64,000 nt of DNA from Christensenella sp964494645 (GCA_964494645.1 CAZBSH010000002.1:1-64000), one strand, 5' to 3'. Shown: positions 34,714 to 43,745, counted from the stretch's first letter. The notes: generated by a model not told the origin, from the letters alone. A program made the numbers and translations.

Positions 34714-35319
34714 TTGAATCTGATATCTAAAAAAGATTTGTTGGCGCAAACGGGGATATCCTATGGACAGCTTTACCGCTGGAAAAGACAGAGGCTGATC
34801 CCGGACGAATGGTTTGTGAAGCAATCTTCTTATACAGGACAGGAAACGTTTTTCCCGCGGGAACAGATATTGAGCAGGGTACAGTCCATACTGGAATTAA
34901 AAGATACCCATTCCATGGAGGAGCTTGCGCGTATGTTCTCGCCTGAAGCAATCAATACGGTCGTTTCTGCCGGGGAATTGCGCGAAATGGATGAAATCAG
35001 CACGGGATTGCTCGATATGCTTGGGGGAGATCAGGAAAATTATGATTTTTCACAGATTATTCTGCTGGCGATATTGTCACAGATGGAAAAGATTTCTCTC
35101 AAAGAACGTTCGGAGCTTTTTAAACGCGGCGCGCAGATGCTCAATGGCACGAAAACCGCAGGGCTTACGTGCATTGTTTTTAAGGCACAAACACGCTACT
35201 ATATCGGTTTTGCGCAGGGTGCGGTGGTGCTTGACAGCGATCTTGAGGCAGCCGGTGAATGGCTCATGGATGAATGGGCACGAAGGCTCAAAGTGAATCA
35301 TAAGGATCATTGGAAATAA
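34714..35319 (+). CDS. YhbD-like (DUF4004) MerR-related DNA-binding protein
   Basis: About 201 residues from a TTG start at 34714 with AAAGGAG upstream. The N-terminal region LISKKDLLAQTGISYGQLYRWKRQRLIP is a MerR-like helix-turn-helix, then a helical region. This is the arrangement of Bacillus subtilis YhbD, which is also followed by bactofilin genes. It likely represses its own operon through the ACAATGTTA repeats in the promoter. Confidence 0.82.
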   Translation: MNLISKKDLLAQTGISYGQLYRWKRQRLIPDEWFVKQSSYTGQETFFPREQILSRVQSILELKDTHSMEELARMFSPEAINTVVSAGELREMDEISTGLLDMLGGDQENYDFSQIILLAILSQMEKISLKERSELFKRGAQMLNGTKTAGLTCIVFKAQTRYYIGFAQGAVVLDSDLEAAGEWLMDEWARRLKVNHKDHWK

Positions 35320-35329
35320 GGAGAAAGCA

Positions 35330-35959
35330 ATGGAAGTTAAAGGAAAATATATGAATGGATTTACAATCAATGGTGTGGGAACGATCGACGGTGGAAAATT
35401 CGACAGTTTAAAAATCGATGGAATTGGAAAATGTACAGAGGATATTGAGGCGGAGAACATCGAAATCGACGGAATGTTTGAATGTAACGGAAATATTAAG
35501 GCAGGGCTTTTTGATTGTGATGGCATGACGAAACTCAAAGGGAATCTGGAAGCAAAAAAGCTGGATGTAGACGGTATGCTTTCGGTCAAGAGCGGAAAAA
35601 TCGAAGCGGAAGAGATCTATTGCGACGGATTGATTACCGCGGACGGAGAAGTGTCGGCGGATTTGATCGAGGCGGATGGCTATATTTGCGCACAAGAGAT
35701 CGTAGGGGACAAGGTGTCCATCAAGTCAAAGAAACGGAATATTAAGTTTGTCAAACTATTTCATAAGAAGAGTGAGATCAATATCATCGAGGCGACGATG
35801 ATAGCGTTGGAGGGCGTATGGGCAAACGCAGTCAATGGAAGGGATATCACAATCGGTCCGCACTGTGAGATCAAGAGCATTGATTGCAATGGCACGCTTT
35901 CTATCCATGAAAAGGCGACGGTCGGCTCTGTTACAGGGCAATATACCATGCGCAAATAA
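35330..35959 (+). CDS. Bactofilin-like beta-helix protein (YhbE/YhbF type)
   Basis: 209 residues, 10 bp after the YhbD-like gene. It is built from short repeats of the type IDGxxxxxGxIxAxxxxxDGM (e.g. LKIDGIGKCTEDIEAENIEI, DVDGMLSVKSGKIEAEEI), the right-handed beta-helix of bactofilins, which polymerise into filaments without nucleotides and help shape cells or place proteins. No membrane anchor is seen. Confidence 0.85.
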   Translation: MEVKGKYMNGFTINGVGTIDGGKFDSLKIDGIGKCTEDIEAENIEIDGMFECNGNIKAGLFDCDGMTKLKGNLEAKKLDVDGMLSVKSGKIEAEEIYCDGLITADGEVSADLIEADGYICAQEIVGDKVSIKSKKRNIKFVKLFHKKSEINIIEATMIALEGVWANAVNGRDITIGPHCEIKSIDCNGTLSIHEKATVGSVTGQYTMRK

Positions 35960-35973
35960 AGAAAACATTGTTA

Positions 35974-36003
35974 AAACCGCCTTTTTAAGGCGGTTTTTTT
36001 ATG
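35974..36003 (+). terminator. Terminator after the bactofilin gene
   Basis: AAACCGCCTT and AAGGCGGTTT with a TTT loop and a T run. Confidence 0.88.
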
Positions 36004-36038
36004 AAAATATTTTGTTGACCTGTTTTGGCAACAGTATG

Positions 36039-36047
36039 TGCTATACT
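36039..36047 (+). promoter_or_regulatory. Extended -10 promoter of the radical-SAM/DNA-repair pair
   Basis: TGCTATACT, an extended -10; no -35 at 17 bp. The nearby repeat TGTTG...CAACA (36013-36033) could be a regulator site; it is not a recognisable LexA box. Confidence 0.5.
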
Positions 36048-36077
36048 ATAAAAACAAATAGAGGAGGCGTGTGCGGT

Positions 36078-37400
36078 ATGGATATTTTTAGTAAGCTGGA
36101 GATTCTCGCGGATTCGGCAAAATACGACGTTGCGTGTACGTCAAGCGGCGTTGACAGGAAAGCGGGTCCGGGCGGGATCGGCAGTTCTGTCGCGTGCGGC
36201 ATCTGTCACAGCTTTGCGGCGGACGGACGATGTATTTCGCTACTCAAAGTATTGATGACAAACGTGTGTGTATATGATTGCAAATACTGTGTTAATCGTG
36301 TATCAAACGATGTGCCGCGCGCGATGTTTACGCCGCGTGAGCTTGCTGATTTGACGATCCATTTTTATAAGAGAAATTATATTGAAGGATTGTTTTTGAG
36401 CTCAGGTGTTGTCAAAAGCGCCGATTATACTTGTGAACTGATGATTGAAACGTTACGCATTTTGCGGGAAGATTATAAGTTCTACGGTTATATCCACGCC
36501 AAGGCGATTCCCGGTGCGGCGGCAGATCTGTTGGAGCGGTTGGGGATGCTCGCGGACAGAATGAGCGTGAACATAGAGATGCCTTCCTCAGACAGTCTCA
36601 AACTGCTGGCGCCCAACAAGACAAAGGATGCGGTGCTAAAACCGATGGAATATATCCGTGACCGCAAGAGGGAAAATACGCAGGAAATCACGGTGTATCA
36701 GCATGCGCCTAAATTTGTTCCCGCAGGACAGAGTACGCAAATGATCGTGGGCGCGACACCCGAAACAGACTTTCAGATCTTGAACCTCACAGAAGGATTA
36801 TATAAAAAATACCAGTTGAAGCGCGTGTTCTTTTCCGCGTATATCCCGGTGGTGGAAAACACGCTCCTGCCATCACTTGATACCAAGCCGCCGCTGCTGC
36901 GCGAACACAGGCTTTATCAGGCGGATTGGCTGTTGCGTTTTTATCGGTTTTCCGCAAGTGAAATATTGGATGAAAAAAATCCGAATTTCAATCCGTTTAT
37001 CGACCCGAAATGCAATTGGGCACTCCACAATATGGATCGTTTTCCGCTGGAGGTCAATCGCGCGCCTTATGAAGAGCTGCTGCGCGTGCCGGGAGTGGGC
37101 GTAAGAAGCGCAAAACGTATTTTGTATGCGCGCCGCGCATGTTCGCTGAATTTCGACGGACTGAAAAAATTGGGCGTGGTTTTGAAACGCGCAAAATATT
37201 TTTTGACGTGCGGTGGTAAGATGTTTGACGGTACACGCTTTACGCAGGAGGACGTACTGCTTTCCATGATGTCCAAAAAGACGATTGCTCAATACAAACT
37301 AAGCCCGTATTGCCCCAACGGAAGCAAGCAGCTTTCGTTGTTCGAGCAAGGTGGGATGCTCGGAGAGGAGATGCAAAAATGCCTGACGGGAGAGTTGTAA
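36078..37400 (+). CDS. Putative DNA modification/repair radical-SAM protein (TIGR03916 type)
   Basis: 440 residues from the ATG at 36078 (GAGGAGG upstream). Radical-SAM cysteines in TNVCVYDCKYC near residue 72; extra N-terminal Cys in VACGICHSF. A helix-hairpin-helix DNA-binding motif, VNRAPYEELLRVPGVGVRSAKRIL, lies near residue 340. This family is known only by its pairing with a partner carrying DUF4130 and sometimes fused to uracil-DNA glycosylase. It overlaps that partner here by 22 nt. Role in DNA repair or base modification is inferred in the literature, not proven. Confidence 0.92.
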   Translation: MDIFSKLEILADSAKYDVACTSSGVDRKAGPGGIGSSVACGICHSFAADGRCISLLKVLMTNVCVYDCKYCVNRVSNDVPRAMFTPRELADLTIHFYKRNYIEGLFLSSGVVKSADYTCELMIETLRILREDYKFYGYIHAKAIPGAAADLLERLGMLADRMSVNIEMPSSDSLKLLAPNKTKDAVLKPMEYIRDRKRENTQEITVYQHAPKFVPAGQSTQMIVGATPETDFQILNLTEGLYKKYQLKRVFFSAYIPVVENTLLPSLDTKPPLLREHRLYQADWLLRFYRFSASEILDEKNPNFNPFIDPKCNWALHNMDRFPLEVNRAPYEELLRVPGVGVRSAKRILYARRACSLNFDGLKKLGVVLKRAKYFLTCGGKMFDGTRFTQEDVLLSMMSKKTIAQYKLSPYCPNGSKQLSLFEQGGMLGEEMQKCLTGEL

Positions 37401-38164
37401 AGTATCGTTATGACGGGAGTTTTGACGGGCTTCTTACGTGTGTATTCGAAAGCTTCGAAAAAAAAGAGATCCCGCACGAGATCAGCGGTCCGGATGCAGG
37501 TCAGATGAGTTTGTTCGCGGAAAAAGTGATTGTGACAGACGAAGAAAAGGCAAGACGCGTGCTTGTGTCCATCCCGCAAAAAATTGGCGATGAGGCGCTT
37601 TTCTTTATTCGGCGTGCATACCTTACCTGCCTGCCGCAAAAGGAAAGATATATTCTTTTGTTTTTGCGCAAAGGGTTTCATATGGGTGCAAAAGTGATGC
37701 GTTTGCTTGGTGACGATGTGGTGAGCGTACTGTTCAAGGCAGTGAAACGTCTTGGGAACGAAGCACATTTTTTTAAAGAATTTCTTCGTTTTTCCGTATA
37801 TGATACGGTGTTGGCGGCGCGTATCACACCGAAAAATTTTGTACTGCCGTTTTTAGGACAACACTTCGCGGAACGTTTTCCAAGCGAGGCGTTTCTGATT
37901 TACGATACGACGCATGAAATGGCGCTTACGTGTGAAAACGGAAAAATCAGTATCAACGCGGTAGAAAATTTCACTATGCCCGCGCCTAGCGACGAAGAGC
38001 GGCAGTTCCGCAGGTTGTGGAAGATGTTTTATGACACAATCGCCATTAAGGAACGAGAAAATCCGCGCTGCCGCATGAGCATGATGCCTAAACGATACTG
38101 GGTTAATATGACGGAATTCGCAGTCGAAACCGACCCTGCCATGCTGCTGCCCATTAAAATATAA
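37379..38164 (+). CDS. DUF4130 / TIGR03915 putative DNA metabolism protein
   Basis: About 261 residues; the ATG at 37379 follows GGAGATG and overlaps the radical-SAM gene. It opens with VVKYRYDGSFDGLLTCVFESF and continues with the DUF4130 core, as in the uncharacterised partner of the radical-SAM protein. The close overlap implies a stoichiometric complex. No catalytic motif I can name is visible. Confidence 0.9.
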   Translation: MPDGRVVKYRYDGSFDGLLTCVFESFEKKEIPHEISGPDAGQMSLFAEKVIVTDEEKARRVLVSIPQKIGDEALFFIRRAYLTCLPQKERYILLFLRKGFHMGAKVMRLLGDDVVSVLFKAVKRLGNEAHFFKEFLRFSVYDTVLAARITPKNFVLPFLGQHFAERFPSEAFLIYDTTHEMALTCENGKISINAVENFTMPAPSDEERQFRRLWKMFYDTIAIKERENPRCRMSMMPKRYWVNMTEFAVETDPAMLLPIKI

Positions 38165-38174
38165 AAAATTTTGC

Positions 38175-38205
38175 TTGACCCTTACGTTGCGTCATAGTAT
38201 AAGAT
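38175..38205 (+). promoter_or_regulatory. TipA-type MerR promoter
   Basis: TTGACC (38175-38180) with the dyad ACG-TTG-CGT (38184-38192). A -10 can be read as TATAAG (17-bp spacer) or TAAGAT (19-bp spacer, MerR-like). Directly upstream of the MerR gene, so likely autoregulatory. Confidence 0.6.
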
Positions 38206-38227
38206 GAAATCACAAAGGAGGCGCGGT

Positions 38228-38959
38228 ATGAAAACAGTACACGAAGTCGCGCAATGCGCGGGGATCAGCGTGCGCACGCTGCATTATTATGACCAGATCG
38301 GTCTGTTGTCTCCCAGCGACGTGACAGAGGCGGGTTATCGGCTGTATGACGATGCGGCAATCAGGCGGTTGCGGCAGATCATGTTTTACCGCGAGCTGGG
38401 CTTTGCCCTCAAGGATATCCGGGGCATTTTGGAAAGAGATTCCTTTGACGAGACCGATGCGCTTAAAAAACACCGCAAGCTGCTTTTGATGAAGCGCAAA
38501 CGTTTAGATGCGCTGATTGGTCTTACAGATCGTATCTTGAAAGGAGAAACAACAATGAGCTTTACAGAATTTGACGAAACACAAATAGAAACAGAGCGTC
38601 GCGCATATGCCAAAGAGGCGCGTAAGCGTTGGGGCGACACGGAAGCGTATGCGCAAAGTGAGCAGAAAACGGCGCAATATACGAAACAGCAATGGGTAAT
38701 GATCAATGATGAGGCAACAGAAATTTATCGACAATTTATCGGATGTATGGAAGAAGGGGCGGAGAGTGAGGGAGCACAGAAAGCTGTCAGGGAATGGAAA
38801 GAATATATTACAAAATATTTTTATGACTGTACGGATGAGATCCTTGCGGGGTTAGGGCAGATGTATATAGCGGACGAGCGGTTTGAAAAAAACATCGATG
38901 CGCATGCCCGCGGTCTGGCGGCCTTTATGAGCGAAGCAATCAGAATTTATTGTGCATAA
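38228..38959 (+). CDS. MerR-family regulator with TipAS antibiotic-recognition domain
   Basis: 243 residues from the ATG at 38228 (AAAGGAGG upstream). MerR helix-turn-helix (KTVHEVAQCAGISVRTLHYY), a coiled coil to about residue 105, then a TipAS-like domain (MSFTEFDETQIETERRAYAKEARKRWGDTEAY...) that in TipA binds thiopeptide antibiotics. The internal Met at the domain start (near 38554) could allow a short form, as in tipA. No target gene besides itself is visible because the downstream sequence is interrupted by an assembly gap. Confidence 0.9.
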   Translation: MKTVHEVAQCAGISVRTLHYYDQIGLLSPSDVTEAGYRLYDDAAIRRLRQIMFYRELGFALKDIRGILERDSFDETDALKKHRKLLLMKRKRLDALIGLTDRILKGETTMSFTEFDETQIETERRAYAKEARKRWGDTEAYAQSEQKTAQYTKQQWVMINDEATEIYRQFIGCMEEGAESEGAQKAVREWKEYITKYFYDCTDEILAGLGQMYIADERFEKNIDAHARGLAAFMSEAIRIYCA

Positions 38960-38978
38960 TGCATCAGCAAAAGCCTGT

Positions 38979-39078
38979 NNNNNNNNNNNNNNNNNNNNNN
39001 NNNNNNNNNNNNNNNNNNNNNNNNNNNNNNNNNNNNNNNNNNNNNNNNNNNNNNNNNNNNNNNNNNNNNNNNNNNNNN
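38979..39078. other. Assembly gap (100 N)
   Basis: Exactly 100 unknown bases, the conventional placeholder for a gap of unknown size. It separates the MerR gene from the GH3 gene; any promoter or small gene between them is not visible. Both flanks carry CTGT at the gap edge. Confidence 0.99.
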
Positions 39079-39098
39079 CTGTTGCACGGGGGTGTTTC

Positions 39099-40334
39099 AT
39101 GAAAAAGGAATTGATTGCTGCTGTTTTACTGTGCGGTTTGCTGCTGATCATGATGGGATGCGCGGCGGGAACAGGCGCGTTGACGTCTGCCCCTACGCAG
39201 GTGGTTTCGTCAGAGGATGTTGTTGTTCCGCCGGAAGTAAGCGTACAGCCAACGCTCGAGACTACGCCCGAGTCATCGCCTGAACCGGCAGCAGGCGAAG
39301 AGACCGCTGCCCTTGATTTTTATTTATGGGAAGATCGTGCGAAAGAGATAGTGGCCGATCTGTCAATCGAAGAAAAGGCAGCGCAGATGTTTTTTGCGCG
39401 ATGCCCGGAAGCGGAGGCAGAGGAGCTGGAAGGGGAATTTCAGTTTGGCGGATATATCTTGTTTAAGCGCGATTTTGAAGACAAGACGAAAGCGGATGTG
39501 AGGGACAACATCAAAAGCTATCAGGATGCCGCCAAGATACCCATGCTTATCGGTGTGGACGAGGAAGGCGGAACGGTCACGCGTTTGAGCAGGTTTGAAG
39601 CGTTTCGCGACCGACCGTATTTATCGCCGCAGGAATTGTATACGCAGGGCGGTCTTGAGGAGATCGCGGCAGATACGCTGGAAAAAGCGGAGCTGTTAAA
39701 AAGCCTGGGGATCAATGTGAATTTGGCGCCGGTATGCGATGTTTCAACCGATTCAGACAATTTTATCTATCCGCGTGCTTTTGGCAAAGATGCGCAACAA
39801 ACAGCGGAATATGTGGTCACTGTCGTTAACGCAATGAATGAAAGCGGCATAGGGAGCGTAATGAAGCACTATCCCGGCTATGGATCGAATACGGATACAC
39901 ACACCGGTATCGCACATGATACGCGTGGTCTGGATGTTTTTACAAGCAGTGATTTTCTTCCGTTCATGGAAGGGATGGAAGCGGGCGCGCCGAGCGTTTT
40001 GGTAAACCACAATATTGTAGAAAGCATGGATGGAGACTATCCTGCGTCGCTTTCCAAAAAGGTACACGAAATACTTCGCGCGCAGCAGGGATTTGAGGGT
40101 GTGATCATGACGGATGATCTCTATATGGATGCGATCAAAGACGAATATGGCGCATCGCGTGCAGCGGTGCTCGCGGTGTTGGCAGGGAATGATATGCTGA
40201 TTTCTTCGCAGCCGCAGGAACAGCTTACAGGAGTACTTGACGCGTTGGAGGATGGAACGATCGAGGAAGAAATGATAGACGCTGCAGTTACGCGTGTTTT
40301 GTGCTGGAAGCTTTCTTTGGGACTGATGCAATAA
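39099..40334 (+). CDS. Glycoside hydrolase family 3 lipoprotein (NagZ-like)
   Basis: 411 residues from the ATG at 39099, 20 bp after the gap. Signal peptide with lipobox MMGC (Cys at residue 21), a Pro/Glu/Ser-rich linker (about 25-70), then a GH3 barrel. Key motifs: IGVDEEGGTVTRL, the NagZ-type loop KHYPGYGSNTDTHTG and the nucleophile region VIMTDDLYMDAI. Probable beta-N-acetylhexosaminidase acting on cell-wall fragments or glycans outside the cell. Family length is normal. The promoter may lie in the unsequenced gap. Confidence 0.92.
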   Translation: MKKELIAAVLLCGLLLIMMGCAAGTGALTSAPTQVVSSEDVVVPPEVSVQPTLETTPESSPEPAAGEETAALDFYLWEDRAKEIVADLSIEEKAAQMFFARCPEAEAEELEGEFQFGGYILFKRDFEDKTKADVRDNIKSYQDAAKIPMLIGVDEEGGTVTRLSRFEAFRDRPYLSPQELYTQGGLEEIAADTLEKAELLKSLGINVNLAPVCDVSTDSDNFIYPRAFGKDAQQTAEYVVTVVNAMNESGIGSVMKHYPGYGSNTDTHTGIAHDTRGLDVFTSSDFLPFMEGMEAGAPSVLVNHNIVESMDGDYPASLSKKVHEILRAQQGFEGVIMTDDLYMDAIKDEYGASRAAVLAVLAGNDMLISSQPQEQLTGVLDALEDGTIEEEMIDAAVTRVLCWKLSLGLMQ

Positions 40335-40346
40335 AAAGATAAAATA

Positions 40347-40379
40347 AAAGCTGCCGGATATCATAAAAGACAGCTTTTT
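40347..40379. terminator. Weak hairpin between convergent genes
   Basis: AAAGCTG and CAGCTTT arms with a 17-nt loop and T run. Confidence 0.5.
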
Positions 40380-41101
40380 CATTTTGCGGTGAAATTAATT
40401 CCGGCTTTACGTGCTTGCGAGTGTTGCAAGCGTTTTAAAATCGTATAACGTTTGCCGTCCTTTAAGAAATTGCGACCGGTCTGTTTGAACCAGAAGGATA
40501 CGCGGTGTTCTTGACACTGTTCATGCAAAGAAAGAATCCAATGATAATCGCAAGTACGTGCCTGCATGCCCGATTCACCGCCCGCGACAACATTCTCAAA
40601 TTTGCCTGTCGCAAGATAAGGAGATATGTCGATGTGCCCTAAAATCGGTTCACAGATAACGATACGGTGTAAGACAGGCAGCTGCATGAATTGTGGCAGA
40701 CGCATATCTGCCATTTCCTGATTTTCGACTGTACAGCCAATGCGTACATTCGGATAGCCTTTGCCCCAATCTTCTGGCAGGTTTACGCAAAAGCGATGGA
40801 TGCGTTTGGTGATGATGAGAAACGAAATATCCGCTCTCTCGCGGATAAAGCGCCACGCCTCCTTTCGCCATTCGTCCGCCTCTTCAATAAAAAAATCAGA
40901 AGTACCGCACGTGAATACTTCCCTGCCTCCGCTAAGCTTGTAACTCCCGTCGCGCTTGCGCTTGATCGGTAAATCAAAGGAGGCGGTTTTGCAAACGACA
41001 CTCGGATCTTTACCGACAGAAAGGTCGCGGCGGTACATATAGCAATTTTTGCAGCCGGGGCTTAGTTTGCGGCAGCCGTGCCACGGATTCCATGCGTTCA
41101 T
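40379..41101 (-). CDS. DUF5131 (phage Gp37/Gp68-like) protein
   Basis: 240 residues. The N-terminus WNPWHGCRKLSPGCKNCYMYR carries the family's clustered cysteines, resembling an iron-sulfur site, followed by FTCGTSDFFIEEADEWR, FLIITKR and GGESG. The family was first named from phage proteins and is widespread in bacteria; its reaction is unknown, though a radical-SAM-like barrel has been suggested. It overlaps the metallopeptidase gene by 4 nt, implying coupled function. Confidence 0.85.
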   Translation of the reverse strand: MNAWNPWHGCRKLSPGCKNCYMYRRDLSVGKDPSVVCKTASFDLPIKRKRDGSYKLSGGREVFTCGTSDFFIEEADEWRKEAWRFIRERADISFLIITKRIHRFCVNLPEDWGKGYPNVRIGCTVENQEMADMRLPQFMQLPVLHRIVICEPILGHIDISPYLATGKFENVVAGGESGMQARTCDYHWILSLHEQCQEHRVSFWFKQTGRNFLKDGKRYTILKRLQHSQARKAGINFTAK

Positions 41102-41475
41102 GGCTCTTGACGCGTGCGCAGATATTCGGAAAGATATTTTTCGTCCTCAATCTCAAGAGCGCGTTCGCCCGAAAGACCTTCCAAATGGTGACGGAATTCA
41201 TGGCGAAGTGTGGAGCGAAGCTGCGCGCGCAGTTGATCGGCGGGAAGCTTTCCGTACAGGCGCTCAAACGAACCGTAATATATTTCGATGTGGTTGCCCA
41301 TATCATTGCTCTTAAAATAACGACCCATCACATACAGGTCGTTGCCGCGGCTTTTTGGATGCATTTCCGCCTGTGGAAGGAGCAAGATACCGCCATTAAG
41401 ATCCGCAAAAAATTCCTGTGGAAGCTCTTCTGCAAGCTCATCCAGCATCTTGCCCATTTCTTCTAAAGAAATCAA
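41098..41475 (-). CDS. Small HExxH metallopeptidase-like protein
   Basis: 125 residues with the zinc motif HEFRHH near residue 91 (RSTLRHEFRHHLEGL), in the style of the minimal zincins of PF06262. The N-terminal half carries FFADLNGGILLLPQ. Start: the ATG at 41475; its stop overlaps the DUF5131 start (ATGA). Substrate unknown; a small intracellular protease or amidase partner of DUF5131 is plausible. Confidence 0.8.
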   Translation of the reverse strand: MISLEEMGKMLDELAEELPQEFFADLNGGILLLPQAEMHPKSRGNDLYVMGRYFKSNDMGNHIEIYYGSFERLYGKLPADQLRAQLRSTLRHEFRHHLEGLSGERALEIEDEKYLSEYLRTRQEP

Positions 41476-41607
41476 ATATTTGCCCTCCGGGTCATTTTTG
41501 TATACTATAATACATAACTATAAAAAAAGAAAGAGAAATGACCGCCTGTTTTATAAAAGCTGAGAACGGGTATCATACATTTATCAGAAAAAAGATGAGG
41601 GATACGA

Positions 41608-42504
41608 ATGAATAATGAGACGGCACAAGTTGTGGATAAAACAAAAGATTTTGTCGAAGGCTTTGAAAATATGTTCACGCTTGGTTTTTGGAATACGCTG
41701 ATTTTTGCGGCGATCGTTGCGGGGATCACGTTTGTTATTTTAAAGATATTGTCCAAATTTTTGAAAAGGCAACTGACCGGAAATATGCGTATTTTTTATA
41801 GGCTGATCTACGTAATCATCATCGTCGTCGCCGTCTTTTCGGTATTGATGACGATCGAACCGTTAAAGCAATTTGCGACGGTCATTCTTGCAAGCTCCGG
41901 AATTGCGGGTGTGGTGATCGGTCTTGCGGCGCAAACAACGCTGGGGAATCTGTTTAGCGGGATTTCCATTGGTGTCAGCAAGCCGTTTGAACTGGGGGAT
42001 TATGTGGAGATCATCAACCAGAACGTAACGGGAGTGGTACAGGACATCGGTTTGCGGCATACGGTTATCCGGACGCTCGACAACAAGCATGTGGTTGTTC
42101 CAAACGGCGTGCTGGATAAAGAGATGGTGCTTACCTCGCACGGGTTGCCCGATCGGTCGGTAAACAATCAACTCAATATTGGGATATCGTTTGACAGCGA
42201 TATTGATCTTGCAAGAAAAATCATTACGGACGCGGTGCTTGCGCATAAGGACCATATCGACACGCGCAGCGAGGAGGAAAAGAAGAATGATGCGCCTGAG
42301 GTATTGATCCGTATTACGGATTTTGCACCGTCAGCAATCATGCTGCGTGCTTTTGTATGGTCAAAAGATCAGGTAACGGGGAACCAGATCCTATCCGACC
42401 TGCGTTATACGATCAAAAAACAATTTGATGCAAACGGGATCGTAATCCCGTATCAAACGCAGACAATCATCGTGAAAGAAAAACAGGATGGCTCGCCAAG
42501 ATAA
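41608..42504 (+). CDS. MscS-family mechanosensitive channel
   Basis: 298 residues with three membrane helices (about 27-50, 62-85, 93-118), the third being the pore helix with Gly/Ala-rich SSGIAGVVIGLAAQTTLGNLFSG, then the beta-domain (PFELGDYVEII) and C-terminal vestibule. It releases solutes on hypo-osmotic shock. Single gene. Confidence 0.93.
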   Translation: MNNETAQVVDKTKDFVEGFENMFTLGFWNTLIFAAIVAGITFVILKILSKFLKRQLTGNMRIFYRLIYVIIIVVAVFSVLMTIEPLKQFATVILASSGIAGVVIGLAAQTTLGNLFSGISIGVSKPFELGDYVEIINQNVTGVVQDIGLRHTVIRTLDNKHVVVPNGVLDKEMVLTSHGLPDRSVNNQLNIGISFDSDIDLARKIITDAVLAHKDHIDTRSEEEKKNDAPEVLIRITDFAPSAIMLRAFVWSKDQVTGNQILSDLRYTIKKQFDANGIVIPYQTQTIIVKEKQDGSPR

Positions 42505-42662
42505 GCCGGTTATATGATCCTAAGACCAATAAAAACGATGTCAAAAAATCTTAGGACACTCTTAAGATTTTGTTGCGGTATTTTTATGTTTGGCGCGGTA
42601 TCATTGGTATTGGAAGCGTTTTTGAGGAAAAGATTGGCTGTAGAGGCCGGAAAGGAAGCGGA

Positions 42663-43013
42663 ATGAAAGTAATATTGCATGTAGATGAAGAAAAAAAGTG
42701 GAAGCTGGCATTGGGAAACGCGAAGAATCTTCTGAGATACGGAGAAGAGTTTGGGAAAGAATATAATATCGAGATTTTAGCGAACAGCGCGGCGGTTATA
42801 TCGCTTACGCAGGGAAAGGCAAAAGAGGACGGATTGTTTGCGGATATGGAAGATCTGGCGATCCAGGCTGTTAAATTTGTGGCGTGCAGGAATGCGCTTA
42901 AGGCAAATGCCATTTTGGAGGGCAGCTTGATTCCGTTTGTGGAAGTCGTACCGGCGGGGGTTGCGGAGCTTGTAGATAAGCAGAACGATGGATACGCGTA
43001 CGTGAAGCCGTAA
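42663..43013 (+). CDS. DsrE-family protein
   Basis: 116 residues from the ATG at 42663 (GGAAGCGGA upstream; the frame is open earlier but not family-like). The DsrE fold is shown by KVILHVDEEKKWKLALGNAKNLL, ILANSAAV and VKFVACRNALKA, with one Cys in the position common in this family. Relatives take part in sulfur relay, but many are uncharacterised. Its stop codon lies within a perfect palindromic terminator shared with the convergent OsmC gene. Confidence 0.85.
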   Translation: MKVILHVDEEKKWKLALGNAKNLLRYGEEFGKEYNIEILANSAAVISLTQGKAKEDGLFADMEDLAIQAVKFVACRNALKANAILEGSLIPFVEVVPAGVAELVDKQNDGYAYVKP

Positions 43014-43063
43014 AAAGCAAGCAAAAAAGGCAGGGATATCCCTGCCTTTTTTGCTTGCTTTTT
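43012..43063. terminator. 52-bp perfect palindromic bidirectional terminator
   Basis: Uninterrupted perfect palindrome centred between 43037 and 43038 on GATATC, containing AAGGCAGGGA and its complement, with A/T runs at both ends. It overlaps the stop codons of both convergent genes. Confidence 0.92.
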
Positions 43064-43502
43064 ATTCTACGACTACACCGGCACGAACCAGTTTTACGCC
43101 GTTTTCCAGGCAATCCCCCACCGGGCAATGACTCTCGATATAATCCGCAAGCTTTTCTGCCGCAGCCTGACCGGAGTTTGTCTTAAAGTGCATGGTAAAG
43201 CGAATCTCCTGAAAACCATTTCGTACGTCCGCCAGATCCAAAAATCCATCCGGATCAAGATCGCCTTCCATCTCTACATGGAAATCCTCAAGATCTACAC
43301 CGCATTTTTTTGCAAATGCCGCCGCGCAAATGGTTTGGCATGCACCTAAAGCACACAGGATCGCTTCTACCGGATTAAGACCTTTGTCTGTGCCCCCGAG
43401 CTCCGGCGGCTCGTCTAATAAAATTTTGAACCCGCGGGAATCCGTCTCCACCTGAAGTCCGCCGGGAAGTTTTTTTGCAGTTGCCCTAAACGTCGTTAAC
43501 AT
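43062..43502 (-). CDS. OsmC/Ohr-family protein
   Basis: 146 residues. OsmC fold with the two redox cysteines in ALGACQTIC and SHCPVGDC; members reduce organic hydroperoxides using thiols. PVEAILCALGAC is the family signature. The start is preceded by GAAGG. Single gene sharing its terminator with the DsrE gene. Confidence 0.9.
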   Translation of the reverse strand: MLTTFRATAKKLPGGLQVETDSRGFKILLDEPPELGGTDKGLNPVEAILCALGACQTICAAAFAKKCGVDLEDFHVEMEGDLDPDGFLDLADVRNGFQEIRFTMHFKTNSGQAAAEKLADYIESHCPVGDCLENGVKLVRAGVVVE

Positions 43503-43745
43503 AAGACATACCTTCTTTCATTTTTTATAGAATATAATGCTGGATATGTGATATTGATAAGTTGTTTTTGCGAAAATAAACACAGAAATAAAGAATAAGA
43601 GGAAATAGGAAGAAATAATATGTAAGAGCGGAGTATCCAGTGAATATTCATTTACTTTTAAGAAAGTTTTACTGAAATTTCTATTTCTTATTTTCTTTTT
43701 TTAGATTATAATAAGCAATGGTAACATAAGGAAGTGAGAAAATAG

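Noticed and set aside
36012..36033. Possible LexA/SOS box before the radical-SAM gene
   Set aside because: The TGTTG...CAACA repeat does not fit the GAAC-N4-GTTC pattern of Gram-positive LexA.
38952..39098. Open frame running through the N block into the GH3 gene
   Set aside because: The frame is open only because N cannot be read as a stop; the lipoprotein start at 39099 is clear.
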